Of a stretch of 64,000 bases of DNA, positions 7,966 to 17,814 are shown piece after piece. Source of the stretch: Schlesneria paludicola DSM 18645 (lineage in GTDB: Bacteria > Planctomycetota > Planctomycetia > Planctomycetales > Planctomycetaceae); contig NZ_JH636435.1 of NCBI RefSeq assembly GCF_000255655.1, positions 2,008,658-2,072,657 of the forward strand, written 5' to 3'. The stretch's first letter is position 1; every line of letters begins with the position of its first letter. A model generated the notes under the pieces. It worked only from the letters and a program-made list of their open reading frames with translations. It was not told the DNA's origin and did not search any database. The translations under genes were made by a program, and so were the position numbers.

Positions 7966-8709
7966 ACGTTAACTCACTGAAAAATTGTCGCCAGCCTGCA
8001 CACGGACCCGTTCCGTCACGAACGGACAATCACCCCACCACGGTGGGAGTGAGCCGATGCGCATTCCTGGTTGGAATCCCGCACCTCTGGGCGACACTTC
8101 ATTCAGCGCCACCTTCGAGACCGGCCGTGAGAAGTGAATTATGATGTGACCGCAGAATGCGAATTTCCAGCCCGACTCATTTCCGGCGCGACTCTGCCGG
8201 GCCGCCGGGATCAATCCGGTGTTGCCGCTCATCCGTCACGTCGGCGCACACATCCGCCCACACGAATTCCGACATCGGAACGAAAACATCGAGGTCGATT
8301 GGCGGCATCGGCAGATTCTGCCGGTGCCGAAAGGTCACGACAATCGGCATCCCCTTGTCGCGCCGCGTTGATCCGTTCGGAGAGATCAGGATTCCACCGG
8401 ATTTCGCCATTACGTCCGTGCGTGATCAATCCGTAGAAGGACAGGGGGTTCGGCCCGATTTGCGAGGTAACGGGTCACACGCTTAACGATGAATGAGGCG
8501 CTCTGCGCGTGACTTTTCCTTTCCCGCGAACCTGGCGCGGCGTTCATTCGGAAAACTCTTCTAAAACCATTTCTGAATTCCAGGCCACGAGCCGACCATT
8601 CAAACGGTAGCGATTGTGCCGCTTGATCGCTTTTTGACGATTTGAACGGACGTGCCGTTTTGGCGTCTCTCACGAGGCGTCAGAAAAGCGAATGCGCATG
8701 GAGGCTCGA
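7966..8709. other. 744-bp intergenic region with two adjacent palindromes
   Basis: Divergent promoter region between the Gfo/Idh gene and the HEAT lipoprotein gene. Close to the Gfo/Idh start are two small inverted repeats: CCGTTC/GAACGG (8008-8025) and CCCACC/GGTGGG (8034-8047). A 77-codon minus-strand frame at 8177-8410 has no ribosome site and no family I recognise, so it is left unannotated; it could be decayed coding sequence. Confidence 0.4.
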
Positions 8710-10386
8710 ATGGCGAAGGTACGCAATTGGATCGGAGTGGTTTCCGCCCCCATCCTTTTAATATCCGCCGGATGTTCGGTCGCGCCCCGTCCCTTTTCGA
8801 GCGCTCATCGCCGACATGCGCCCGAGCGTCTGATATCTATCGCCCAGGCGTACGAACGACAGGGCCAGTTGGCACAGGCACAAGAGATCTACCAGCGAGT
8901 CCTGGCCGTACAGCCTGGAAACAATCACGCACAGCAGTCGCTTGATGCCTTGATGGCAAGACAGAATCCATCGCATCAGAGTGCCGCGGAACAGGTTTCC
9001 GCTCCTCCCCGAGAATTGCTCGCCGACACCGGGTTGCTTTTGTCGTCAATCCCCACAAGGCCAGTCCTCGTCGAACCGGAACTCGCGCCACTTCCTCCAG
9101 TTCTACCGGCCCCGGCTCCCATGACCTCGGGAGCGGCGCAATTGCAGGAACTAGCGCGGCAGGACGCCAACTCCAAACTGGCCACGGCGACAGCACCAGA
9201 GCCCCCAAGTCCGGAACCCGTTCCGTCCTCCGTTCCTGAGCTATCCACCACTCCTTCGATGGTGCAAGTAGCCGTTCGCGTTGAACACGATCCGCAAGAT
9301 ATTCCCCCATCGCCAACGGCGGCATTAGACGCTCCTGCGCCGCAAGTCATTCTTGAGCCGCCGGCCGATCTCGAACCGATCGCGATTCCCCCTCTCGACA
9401 CCGCAATTGCACGCATCGAGCCACCGGTATCACCGCCAGCGACATCACCGCCAGCGATCGCATCGTCGCCGATACCGGCGATCGAGACCGGGATCCCCGT
9501 CCTTCCGCTGGCCGCGCCCGAGGCGCCCAAGGTCATTGACGCGTCGCATCACGAAGCGAGTTCGAAGCAAATGAGTTCAGAGCCTGCTGCTGAACCGGCC
9601 CACGACCGCCATCCCGCGAACGAAGAGAATCTGGAATTCGTGCTTCCACGCATCGCGGCTTCACCCGCCACACTGCCCGTCGACGCCGTATTGCCGCGCA
9701 ATCATGGCTGGATTTCGACAGCAACACAGACGGCCCCCCTAATCCATGACGCGAGTCCCGATTCAACACCGTTCTTCGAACCGCTGATGGCGGCCGGTGA
9801 AATCGCCAACCTGGAACTCAAGCCCTTTTTTGGGCCGTTCCATGTGCAACTGATCGCGAAGCTCAGGGCACACCGCGAAAAACTCCAGGGGCAACTCGTT
9901 GGGCTCGTGACGAACGATTTTACCAGTGCCGAAATGCGGTCCCGAGCGGTTTTCTTGCTGGGATCGATCGGTCCTGAGGCCCGCGACGCCGTCCCCGCCA
10001 TGCAGCAAGAACTCCAACGCAATCACGACGTCTTCTTCGAGATAATCGTCGCGGAAGCGATTCTGAAAATCGATCACGAGAATCAGGCTGCGATCGAACA
10101 ACTGGTTGGATGCCTCAGTTCGACGGACACGAATGTCCGCTGGGTGGCCACCTTTGCCTTAAGAAATGCATCATCGCCTTACCGAACGATGGTGGTGGAC
10201 CATCTTCGGACTCTGCTGGTAACCGACGACCCAAAGGTTCAGCGAATGGTGCTTCTGACACTGGCGGAATTCGGCCCCTCAGCGGCCGCCGCGCGTCCCG
10301 AAATCGAGGCGACACTTCAAAGCGTTGATTCAGAAACCCGAGTGATCGCGCGAGCGTGCCTCGATCGCGTTGATCGTGATCAATAG
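8710..10386 (+). CDS. Lipoprotein with TPR, proline-rich linker and HEAT repeats
   Basis: A 558-aa protein starting at the ATG at 8710, which has GGAGG five bases upstream; two upstream in-frame ATGs lack a site. The signal peptide ends in the lipobox ISAGC (Cys22), so it should be lipid-anchored. Residues 37-75 form one TPR-like helix pair (AQAYERQGQLAQAQEIYQRV). Residues about 80-300 are a Pro/Ala-rich linker, and about 390-555 contain HEAT-like repeats (for example RAVFLLGSIGPEARDAVPAM). The fold implies a cell-envelope scaffold for protein-protein contacts; the partner is unknown. It ends at a strong hairpin (copy F). Confidence 0.85.
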   Translation: MAKVRNWIGVVSAPILLISAGCSVAPRPFSSAHRRHAPERLISIAQAYERQGQLAQAQEIYQRVLAVQPGNNHAQQSLDALMARQNPSHQSAAEQVSAPPRELLADTGLLLSSIPTRPVLVEPELAPLPPVLPAPAPMTSGAAQLQELARQDANSKLATATAPEPPSPEPVPSSVPELSTTPSMVQVAVRVEHDPQDIPPSPTAALDAPAPQVILEPPADLEPIAIPPLDTAIARIEPPVSPPATSPPAIASSPIPAIETGIPVLPLAAPEAPKVIDASHHEASSKQMSSEPAAEPAHDRHPANEENLEFVLPRIAASPATLPVDAVLPRNHGWISTATQTAPLIHDASPDSTPFFEPLMAAGEIANLELKPFFGPFHVQLIAKLRAHREKLQGQLVGLVTNDFTSAEMRSRAVFLLGSIGPEARDAVPAMQQELQRNHDVFFEIIVAEAILKIDHENQAAIEQLVGCLSSTDTNVRWVATFALRNASSPYRTMVVDHLRTLLVTDDPKVQRMVLLTLAEFGPSAAAARPEIEATLQSVDSETRVIARACLDRVDRDQ

Positions 10387-10422
10387 ACAACGGTCCATCC
10401 GCAGATCCCGCGATTGTAGAAG

Positions 10423-10468
10423 GAAAAAAGGGGGACAGGCACCAGACGGAGCCCGTCCCCCTTTTTTC
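10423..10468. terminator. Compact palindromic repeat copy F acting as a terminator
   Basis: Nearly perfect stem GAAAAAAGGGGGACAGGCAC / GAGCCCGTCCCCCTTTTTTC with a 4-nt loop, 37 bases after the lipoprotein stop. It has the conserved repeat core and also the T run of an intrinsic terminator; its symmetry should let it work in both directions. Confidence 0.85.
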
Positions 10469-10600
10469 GCGACGATTGGCACCATGGAAATCACAGTCAC
10501 TTCGTCGCCGTTACGGCGCGTTGATTTCATCGCCGAGAGTAAGTAGTGCTGACGACGATTTTTCCCGTTCCCAAGCATGTTTGGTTCGAAGAGATGCGCG

Positions 10601-10646
10601 GCAAGAACGGGGACAGGCACCTGGGGGAGCCAGTCCCCGTTCTTGC
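10601..10646. repeat. Compact palindromic repeat copy G, probable gmd terminator
   Basis: Arms GCAAGAACGGGGACAGGCAC (10601-10620) and GAGCCAGTCCCCGTTCTTGC (10627-10646). All outer positions pair; the two A/A mismatches typical of the family are kept. It lies 15 bases beyond the stop of the minus-strand gmd gene, where a terminator is expected. Confidence 0.85.
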
Positions 10647-10661
10647 TACGCGTCGGCCACG

Positions 10662-11693
10662 TCAGGTCAGGGTGTTCGAGTTTTCACGGACAAGACGCTC
10701 ATTCACTGCAAGCTGCAGGTCAGACTCTGCCATCAGTTGGGCAAGACTTCGGAAGGTCATCTGGGGTTCCCAGCCGAGGATGTCCTTGGCCTTGGACGCA
10801 TCTCCGAGCAACAGATTCACTTCTGTGGGCCGATAGTATTGCGGATCGATTTCGACGTAGTCATGCCAGTTCAAGCCAACGCTTTCGAACGCGATATCCA
10901 GGAACTCGCGAATGCTGTGCGTTTCGCCCGTCGCGATCACAAAATCGTTCGGGTCGTCGTGCTGCAGCATCAGCCACATCGCCTCGACATATTCTTTGGC
11001 ATATCCCCAATCCCGTTTCGCTTCCAGATTGCCCAGATAAAGCTTCTCTTGAAGTCCTTCTCGAATCCGGCCGGCCGCGCGTGTGATCTTTCGCGTGACA
11101 AACTGCTCTCCACGTCGCGGAGATTCATGATTGAACAGAATTCCATTGCACGCGAACAAGCCGTACGCTTCGCGATAATTGACGGTTTGATGGAAGGCAA
11201 AGACTTTGGCGCAGGCATACGGGCTGCACGGTCGGAAGGGTGTCGCCTCCGTCTGCGGTGTTTCGAGCACATCGCCGAACATCTCACTGGATGAGGCCTG
11301 ATAGACCCGCACCGGCTTCGTCTTATTGAGCTGACGGGCGGCCTCAAGAATTCGCAGTGCGCCGGCGCCCGTGATGTCGTGCGTGTAAAGCGGCATATCG
11401 AACGAGATCCGCACATGGCTTTGGGCCGCCAGATTGTAAATCTCGTCCGGCTGAATCTCTTGAACCAGATTGGTCAGGCACTGACCATCGGCCAAATCGC
11501 CAAAGTGCACGAACAGCTTTGAATGTTCTTGGTGTGGCTCTTGATAAAGGTGGTCGATCCGCCCGGTCGTGAAACTGCTGGATCGACGGATAATCCCGTG
11601 AACCTCGTATCCTTTCGAAAGGAGAAGTTCCGCCAAGTATGATCCGTCTTGCCCCGCTATTCCAGTAATGAGTGCTCGTCGCGGTTCAGTCAA
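10662..11693 (-). CDS. gmd: GDP-mannose 4,6-dehydratase
   Basis: A 343-aa extended SDR that converts GDP-D-mannose to GDP-4-keto-6-deoxymannose, the precursor of GDP-fucose, rhamnose and perosamine. Signatures: [13 protein letters not shown] (residues 10-22, NADP loop), QSHVRISFD, the catalytic Ser/Glu in [14 protein letters not shown] (YxxxK) and [15 protein letters not shown]. The length is normal for the family. The start is TTG with GGAG six bases upstream; no ATG is available near the N-terminal strand. No GDP-fucose synthase or glycosyltransferase gene is next to it, so the pathway partner lies elsewhere. Confidence 0.96.
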   Translation of the reverse strand: MTEPRRALITGIAGQDGSYLAELLLSKGYEVHGIIRRSSSFTTGRIDHLYQEPHQEHSKLFVHFGDLADGQCLTNLVQEIQPDEIYNLAAQSHVRISFDMPLYTHDITGAGALRILEAARQLNKTKPVRVYQASSSEMFGDVLETPQTEATPFRPCSPYACAKVFAFHQTVNYREAYGLFACNGILFNHESPRRGEQFVTRKITRAAGRIREGLQEKLYLGNLEAKRDWGYAKEYVEAMWLMLQHDDPNDFVIATGETHSIREFLDIAFESVGLNWHDYVEIDPQYYRPTEVNLLLGDASKAKDILGWEPQMTFRSLAQLMAESDLQLAVNERLVRENSNTLT

Positions 11694-12278
11694 AATTCAC
11701 TCCACACGGGGTTGGCCATCCATCTCTTACGACAATGAGGCATTGAGACGATCAACGTCTCTGGCAGCCTCGAAATTCGGCGATGGTGGCCATTTACCAA
11801 GGATTCTCGTCAAAGTTTTGACAAAACCATCGAAATGCCGTCACAAAATCGACTTCGGCAGTGGACATAGTTTACCATGACAATGGGGCCGCTGCTGCGG
11901 AATCTGTCCCCGAACCAACCCGATATTCTCAAGCCCAGTCAGTTCATCGACGCAGACTCGTACGTCAGTATTTCGTTTTCTTGAAAAATCTGCCGTGTGT
12001 CACCAGAGATTTTCGGAGTCTTTCGACGCCGCCCGGACGATGAGATTTGTTTGACATTGGTCGTCTGCAGACTCCAGAATTCACGCTTAAGCCGTTACGA
12101 TCGTCGTTCCATTAGAATACCCACGCCGCAAATTTAAACACGCATCATGAACAATCTGATGGCAATGATTGTCACCACGAAGTCTGTCGTCATTACCGCG
12201 AAACGTGTTGCTCATACCGCACTTCGCCCATATAATCCGTGGCCGTAATTGATGCGTCGTCAGGGAGAGCTTCAAGTC
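11694..12278. other. 585-bp intergenic region, divergent promoters
   Basis: Separates divergent gmd and the PAS-GAF-receiver gene. It is A+T-rich relative to its neighbours. Apart from the candidate promoter at 12051-12080 I see no gene, RNA or strong hairpin. Confidence 0.45.
12051..12080 (+). promoter_or_regulatory. Candidate promoter with internal palindrome
   Basis: TTGACA (12051-12056) and CAGAAT (12075-12080) are 18 bases apart. The perfect 10-bp palindrome GTCTGCAGAC (12063-12072) lies between them, where a repressor could block polymerase. It is about 200 bases upstream of the receiver-protein start. Confidence 0.35.
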
Positions 12279-13994
12279 GTGTCTACGGCTCCTCGGATTT
12301 TATTGCTCGGGGCAGATGAAGAGGCCGGTCGCTTGCTTTGGGCATCTGCGCAGACGCCCGATTCCATCGTCGCCTTGACGGACGACTCAAACTGGTTCAC
12401 CAAGCAAAACCAGGACGCGTTCAATGCCGCATTGGTCTTGGGCGAACCCTTGCGACGCCTGCCGACACTGCTGGCCTTCGAAAGCGTCGTCAAGCATCTT
12501 CCAGAAGGGGTCGCGGTTCTCGACACCGACCTCAAGATCAAATGGTGCAATGACCGTTTTGTCGAATTGACAGGTCGCGCCACGTTTGGTCTTCCTTCTC
12601 CCGAGGGCCTGACATTTGACGATGCGTTTGCCTTGCCCCAGATTGTCGGCCCCGATTTCGCGCCCTTCAACACGGCACTCGGGTCGGGAATGACCGCGAG
12701 AACCAAGTACCGCACGGGCGAGTCAACCTATTTCGACGTGGTGGCGGCTCCAGCCTTCGTCGCGGGAAACGAGTTCCCGTCGATGGTCGTCGTGACCGTG
12801 CGCGATGTCACTGCCGAACACCAGCAGGGTGAGAAGCTGACCGCGATCCATGAAGCGGGACAAGATCTGGGGGATATTGCCCCTGAAGACCTGTTGACGA
12901 TGACCGTCGACGCTCGAAAAATCTTGCTTCGTGAAAAGATCATTCTTTACACCAAAGACGTGCTGAAGTTCGGAACCATTGAAGTCCGCTTGCTGAACGA
13001 GCGAACCAATCGTCTGGAACCGCTGCTGAATGTCGGCATGATGCCCGAAGCGGCGGAACGCGAGCTCTTTGCGGCCCCGACGGGAAATGGAGTAACAGGG
13101 TATGTCGCGGCCACCGGCAACAGTTACTTGTGCCGCGACACGTCGAATGATCCGCTGTATCTGATGGGGGTCGCGGGTGCCAGTAGCTCGTTGACGGTTC
13201 CCATCAAACGACACGAACGAGTGCTCGGAACGTTCAATGTCGAGAGTACGCACGCCAATGCCTTCTCGGAACAGGACCAGCAGTTTCTGGAACTGTTCTG
13301 TCGTGATCTGGCCGTCGCCTTGAATACCCTCGAACTTCTTGTGTTCGAACGAGCGACCGTCGCGTCGGAAAGCTCAACGGTGCTTCTGCGCGAAGCGGCT
13401 CGTCCGGTCGATGAAATCCTGAATGATATTGCCTGGCTGCAGAACAAGTTCGTCGGATTCGATCCGCAGGCGACCGAACGACTGCAGCGAATGCTGAAGC
13501 AGACGCGCACGATTCGGCAGTTGATTCACGGAATTGGCGAGAAGGTTGCTCCTCAAGTCGCAATCCCGACCTCAACGCTGCTCGTTTCCAAACCGAAACT
13601 GCGTGGAAAACGCGTGCTGATCGCGGACGGGGACGAGTCGGTCCGTGCCGCCGGTCACGAGTTGCTGGCGCGATTTGGCTGCGAAGTCGAAACGGCGCAC
13701 AACGGCGAAGAAGCGCTGCTGATGATCCGCAGCTTTCACTATGACGTCGTTCTGTACGACGCGGAAATGACCGACATCCACCTGATCGAAGCCCTGGAAA
13801 AGATTCGTGCGATTCACGCCTATGTTCCCGTGATCCTGATGAAGGGGTACGGCTACGACGGTGCGCATCGGATGGTGAAGGCGCGTCAGATGGGCTTCAA
13901 GCTGGCCCTTTACAAGCCGTTCCGCCTGGACCTGTTGATCTCGGAACTGGACAAGGCCCTGACGCCGCCCGGTGAAGAAATGCCCCGCGGATAG
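12279..13994 (+). CDS. PAS-GAF-receiver signalling protein without a kinase domain
   Basis: A 571-aa protein from the GTG at 12279, which has AGGGAG ten bases upstream; ATG 12252 would add nine residues. Order: an N-terminal segment of about 60 aa, PAS (about 75-190, LPEGVAVLDTDLKIKWCNDR), GAF (about 195-345), a helical segment (about 350-440), and a response-regulator receiver (about 450-568) with phospho-acceptor Asp in VVLYDAEMTD and conserved Lys in LYKPF. The helical segment resembles a histidine-kinase dimerisation helix but has no phosphorylatable His motif, and no ATPase domain follows. It probably acts as a sensor-receiver adaptor that needs a separate kinase. Confidence 0.85.
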   Translation: MSTAPRILLLGADEEAGRLLWASAQTPDSIVALTDDSNWFTKQNQDAFNAALVLGEPLRRLPTLLAFESVVKHLPEGVAVLDTDLKIKWCNDRFVELTGRATFGLPSPEGLTFDDAFALPQIVGPDFAPFNTALGSGMTARTKYRTGESTYFDVVAAPAFVAGNEFPSMVVVTVRDVTAEHQQGEKLTAIHEAGQDLGDIAPEDLLTMTVDARKILLREKIILYTKDVLKFGTIEVRLLNERTNRLEPLLNVGMMPEAAERELFAAPTGNGVTGYVAATGNSYLCRDTSNDPLYLMGVAGASSSLTVPIKRHERVLGTFNVESTHANAFSEQDQQFLELFCRDLAVALNTLELLVFERATVASESSTVLLREAARPVDEILNDIAWLQNKFVGFDPQATERLQRMLKQTRTIRQLIHGIGEKVAPQVAIPTSTLLVSKPKLRGKRVLIADGDESVRAAGHELLARFGCEVETAHNGEEALLMIRSFHYDVVLYDAEMTDIHLIEALEKIRAIHAYVPVILMKGYGYDGAHRMVKARQMGFKLALYKPFRLDLLISELDKALTPPGEEMPRG

Positions 13995-14014
13995 ATGACC
14001 GCAACGAAGCGGCC

Positions 14015-15427
14015 TCAGCCGCCGTTGGCAACCGGGATTTCGCGCAAGTCGACCTGAATCGGGACATCCAAAATCAGAGTCGGAGCTTCGTAAACCAGCC
14101 AATACTGAGTCACTGGGTCATTGAGCCCCGACCAATGATAGTCGATCGCCACGGCGCCATCGGCCTGCTGATCCATATTGAAGTCCGTGAAATTGGTCCG
14201 CGCATGGTCGGCTGTTTCCAGATACGCCGCGTTGTGAAAAATCCACGATCGATGCGATTCGAATGCCGGTCCGCCCACGTCATAGCTGACCGTCAGTCCC
14301 ACATCCCCGTTCAAGCGTCCCTGTTCACCGGCTTCAAACTGGATCTGTCGAATCCGAACCGTGACTCCACCGCGGCGACGCATGGTTCCGCGGCTTTGCG
14401 CCTTCTGATCAAACACAATTCGCTCGGTGGCGGCGGCAATCTGACAATGGAAGGTCCCCCGAACAGAGATCGTCTTCAGTTGCACAGTGGCGGGCAGGCG
14501 AAAATCCCACTGAATCGGGATGTCGCGACCACCGTCGCCGACGGGGTATTCATATTTCGCCTCAGGATTCCACGGCGAAAGCGGTTGTTCCTGATTGGCA
14601 TCCGCCAACAGATCACGTGCCACCAGCGAGACAAACAGGGGACGCAAGCGGGGTTCGACCGAGAGGTGCCCGACGAGCCGTACAATTTTCTGCTGCTCAT
14701 CCCCCACGAGCGGCCGAATTTCCAGTCTCTCGACGGCAATGCGAAACGGCCCGGCATGCTGAACGGCCCGTTGTGGCGGGCTCGAAACATCCCTCGCCAC
14801 AATCTCGATCCCAGGTTCGTCGGTCGTCATTTGCCAACGGAGCTTCGCCCGGCTGCAAAGTTCATCAAGACACGCCCAGAATGTGGCCCGATCCCACTCT
14901 GTCGGTATTCGCGATGCGCTGGCATCGTCCAAAGCTGAAGACAATCGCACGCGATTGTGGGTCTGTCGCTGAATCTCACCAATGATCTCGTCCAGCGTTC
15001 GTTCGCCGCGAAGAGTGACAACTGCCGCCGCCGACGTCTCTTTGGCGGCCTCTCGTTCGAGTCGCGGACGGATACGACGAATCGCTTCGCGTGCCGACAC
15101 ACTTTCCACCAGATCCGGCGCCGGCAACCAGCGCAACACCTCGGGACCGCGATCCAGCAGTTCACGCTCGGCCTTCGACCGTTCCGACAAGGTTCGCGCG
15201 TCGAGCGCGCGAATCAATTCCTCGACAACCGAACGTGACAGCGGTGCATCGTCCGCCATCAAAGGCAGCGGAAGCAAAAGCGTTAAAAGCCAAACGCTTG
15301 CCGCTGTGGAAAGAGATCGGAAAGATCCATTTCGCCAGATTCCCGCACGGGTGCGGCCCGTCGGAAACGAAGGGGCGGGCGTCCCTGTGACGCGGTCAGC
15401 CACACGAGAGAGAATCGCAATCGACAT
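14015..15427 (-). CDS. Secreted or membrane-anchored hypothetical protein
   Basis: About 470 aa with an unusually long basic N-region followed by one hydrophobic segment (AASVWLLTLLLPLPLMADD), either a signal peptide or an anchor. Residues 60-120 are helical and HEAT-like. Residues about 130-200 (LRGERTLDEIIGEIQRQT ... FWACLDELCSRA) resemble the small secretin/TonB short-N domain seen in planctomycete proteins. The rest is beta-rich. Function unknown. The ATG at 15427 is preferred over a GTG at 15457, but neither has a clear ribosome site. It is divergent from the catabolic cluster and may share its control region. Confidence 0.7.
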   Translation of the reverse strand: MSIAILSRVADRVTGTPAPSFPTGRTRAGIWRNGSFRSLSTAASVWLLTLLLPLPLMADDAPLSRSVVEELIRALDARTLSERSKAERELLDRGPEVLRWLPAPDLVESVSAREAIRRIRPRLEREAAKETSAAAVVTLRGERTLDEIIGEIQRQTHNRVRLSSALDDASASRIPTEWDRATFWACLDELCSRAKLRWQMTTDEPGIEIVARDVSSPPQRAVQHAGPFRIAVERLEIRPLVGDEQQKIVRLVGHLSVEPRLRPLFVSLVARDLLADANQEQPLSPWNPEAKYEYPVGDGGRDIPIQWDFRLPATVQLKTISVRGTFHCQIAAATERIVFDQKAQSRGTMRRRGGVTVRIRQIQFEAGEQGRLNGDVGLTVSYDVGGPAFESHRSWIFHNAAYLETADHARTNFTDFNMDQQADGAVAIDYHWSGLNDPVTQYWLVYEAPTLILDVPIQVDLREIPVANGG

Positions 15428-15598
15428 CGATTTGACTCGTTTCAACAAGAATTCCACTCCCCATCATTCTATCACCCACGCGTTGTCCGTCACGGCGGAT
15501 CATATCCATCGCGTTTGATTCCTTCGCACAACTGGGATACCGTGTCGTCATTCACTCCTTCGCGACGACAATTTTCTCTCCCCAGGAAAGGCGCTGCC

Positions 15599-16576
15599 AT
15601 GCAGGTCGCCGTCACGGATTTTTCGTTTCCGTCACTTGAGATCGAAGAGGCGATTCTACGCCCGCTCGGTCACGAGATTGTCAGTGGGCAATGTAAAACA
15701 CGCGAGACGCTGATTCCCATTGTCCAGGATGCCGATGCGGTCATCGTACAGTTCGCTCCGATCAAAGCAGACGTCATTGCGGCGATGAAAAAAGCACGCG
15801 TGATTGTCCGGTATGGAATTGGCGTCGATAACATTGATCTGGTCGCGGCACGCGAACGCGGGATTCCCGTTTGCAACGTGCCGGACTATTGCATCGACGA
15901 AGTGGCCGATCACACGTTGGCTTTCATTCTTGGCCTGACACGACAAGTTGTCCCCAACACGCTTTTTGTCCGCAAAGGGCAGTGGGGGCTACCTGTCCCG
16001 CTCGACCAGATGCGTACCCTGCGTGATTTGACCGTAGGTGTGGTGGGATTTGGCAGAATCGGTCGCGAGGTCTTCAATCGGCTCGCCCCATTCAAATGCC
16101 ATCGGCTGGTTCACGATCCGGTCGTGCGGCACGATTTGATTCGCGCCTCGGGCGGTGAGCCGTGCGAGCTGAATCAGATCATCGAACAATCGGATATTCT
16201 CACGCTGCATTGTCCCTCGACGGCTCAAACACGACGGCTGCTCAATGTGTCGTCGATCAGTCGCATGAAACCCGGATCGATCGTGATTAACCTTGCACGT
16301 GGCGATCTCGTGGAAACGGCCGCACTGATCGAGGCACTGCAATCGGGACACTTGTCGTCCGCCGCGATCGACGTCTGCGATCCCGAACCGATTCCCGCCG
16401 ACAGCCCCTTGCGACAGATGGAAAACGTCATCGTGGCATCGCATGTCGCATCCGTCAGCGCGAAAGCCGTTCGAACACTGCGCGAAACCGCCGCCAACAT
16501 CGCGGCGATGGCTCTACGCGGCGAGCGACTTCCCAACACGGTGAACGGTGTGTCGCTTGTCGCGACGCCTGGTTAA
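15599..16576 (+). CDS. D-2-hydroxyacid dehydrogenase (C-terminal-binding-protein-like)
   Basis: A 325-aa NAD-dependent dehydrogenase. It has the nucleotide loop VGFGRIGR (149-156) and the catalytic triad Arg234 (LARGD), Glu263 (DPEP) and His282 (ASHVASVS). The family interconverts 2-hydroxyacids and 2-oxoacids. The start at 15599 is fixed by AGGAAAGG seven to eleven bases upstream and by the first beta strand (MQVAVTDF). It is the first gene of a seven-gene same-strand run; the likely role is oxidation of the imported hydroxyacid to the 2-oxoacid, or reduction in the reverse direction. Substrate not determined. Confidence 0.92.
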   Translation: MQVAVTDFSFPSLEIEEAILRPLGHEIVSGQCKTRETLIPIVQDADAVIVQFAPIKADVIAAMKKARVIVRYGIGVDNIDLVAARERGIPVCNVPDYCIDEVADHTLAFILGLTRQVVPNTLFVRKGQWGLPVPLDQMRTLRDLTVGVVGFGRIGREVFNRLAPFKCHRLVHDPVVRHDLIRASGGEPCELNQIIEQSDILTLHCPSTAQTRRLLNVSSISRMKPGSIVINLARGDLVETAALIEALQSGHLSSAAIDVCDPEPIPADSPLRQMENVIVASHVASVSAKAVRTLRETAANIAAMALRGERLPNTVNGVSLVATPG

Positions 16577-16714
16577 TCAGTTGAAATCGATTCACGGCGA
16601 AGCCGGGTTGTTGCCGATCGGATTGTCAGATTGTCAGATGATTGAGATGATGGGCGTGATCGTTCCCGCGTTCACCGCGACGAACTGATGGACGCCCCTA
16701 CCGGAGAACTGCAC

Positions 16715-17776
16715 GTGTCGACTCGAGTGTCTGCTGAAAAGCTGGAAGCGTTCTGCCTTCAAGCCCTGGAACAAGCCGGGGTGTCTGCCTCACACGCCAA
16801 GATCGTGGCAGACGTGCTCGTGACGACGGATACCTGGGGTGTCTTTACACATGGAACGAAACTGCTTCGTGACTACATCAAACGCGTGCGCGCGGGCGGA
16901 CTGCGAGTTGACGCCGAGCCTCATGTTGTCGCTAGCGGCCCGGCGTGGTCGATCGTGGATGGTGAGTCATGTCTGGGACATGTGACGTCGACGTTTGCGA
17001 TGCTGGACGCGATCGAACGTGCCAAGAAATCGGGTATCGCCTACGTGGGTGTCAGAAACTCGTGTCACTTCGGAGCCGCAGGCTATTATGCGTGGCTCGC
17101 GGCCAAAGCCGGTTTGATCGGCATCTCGATGGCCAACGATATTCCCAGCGTCGCCGCCGCGGGCTCACGCCGATGTGTCACCGGCAGCAATCCGATCGCG
17201 TACGCAGTTCCCGTCGGATCGGGTGATCCGATTCTGCTCGACATTGCGATCAGTACCGTCGCCGGGGGAAAGGTGTATGCCGCCTATCAGCGAGGCGAAC
17301 CGATTCCTGACAACTGGATCATCGATTCCGAGGGGTGTCCCAGCACAGACAGCAGCCTTTATCCCGCATCAGCGGCACTCGCACCGATGGCGAACCATAA
17401 GGGTTATGGAATCGCATTGCTGATTGAATCGCTCAGTGGATTGCTCACCGGTGCGTCGGTGACCTGGCAAGTGGGAAGCTGGATCTGGGGTGATGCGACC
17501 AAACCCACCAATCATGGTGCCGCGTTCATTGCCATCGACATCGCTTCGATCATGCCGCCCGCCGAATTCGAGGCGCGTGTCACCCACCTGGCGAACGAAA
17601 TTCATGAAGCGCCGACGGCCGATGGTGTCGAACGCGTTCTGCTTCCGGGTGAACGCGAGTGGAATCTGCGTCGCAAAGCACTCGCTGAAGGAATTGATCT
17701 TCCTTCCGACGTTGTCGGAAAACTCGCCGGGCTGGCAACCGACCTGGGCCTTCAGGCGGATTGGCTGAATTCCTGA
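16715..17776 (+). CDS. Ldh family (malate/L-lactate/ureidoglycolate-type) dehydrogenase
   Basis: A 353-aa protein of the non-Rossmann NAD(P) Ldh2/MdcH family. Signatures are the active-site His in NSCHFGAAGYY, GSNPIAYAVP, LLDIAISTVAGGK and the helix NHKGYGIALLIE. The GTG at 16715 has GGAGA seven bases upstream; ATG 16688 would add nine residues. Family members such as ComC, AllD and YiaK oxidise L-2-hydroxyacids, so together with the upstream D-type enzyme the pair could racemise a hydroxyacid through its oxo form. It is the second gene of the cluster. Confidence 0.9.
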   Translation: MSTRVSAEKLEAFCLQALEQAGVSASHAKIVADVLVTTDTWGVFTHGTKLLRDYIKRVRAGGLRVDAEPHVVASGPAWSIVDGESCLGHVTSTFAMLDAIERAKKSGIAYVGVRNSCHFGAAGYYAWLAAKAGLIGISMANDIPSVAAAGSRRCVTGSNPIAYAVPVGSGDPILLDIAISTVAGGKVYAAYQRGEPIPDNWIIDSEGCPSTDSSLYPASAALAPMANHKGYGIALLIESLSGLLTGASVTWQVGSWIWGDATKPTNHGAAFIAIDIASIMPPAEFEARVTHLANEIHEAPTADGVERVLLPGEREWNLRRKALAEGIDLPSDVVGKLAGLATDLGLQADWLNS

Positions 17777-17814
17777 CCGTTCCCTGCGGCCGAATTTTAA
17801 GCGACTCACCACCG

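Noticed and set aside
8177-8410. 77-codon minus-strand frame in the 744-bp intergenic region
   Set aside because: It has no ribosome site and no recognisable motif; overlapping frames look equally plausible. It may be decayed coding sequence.
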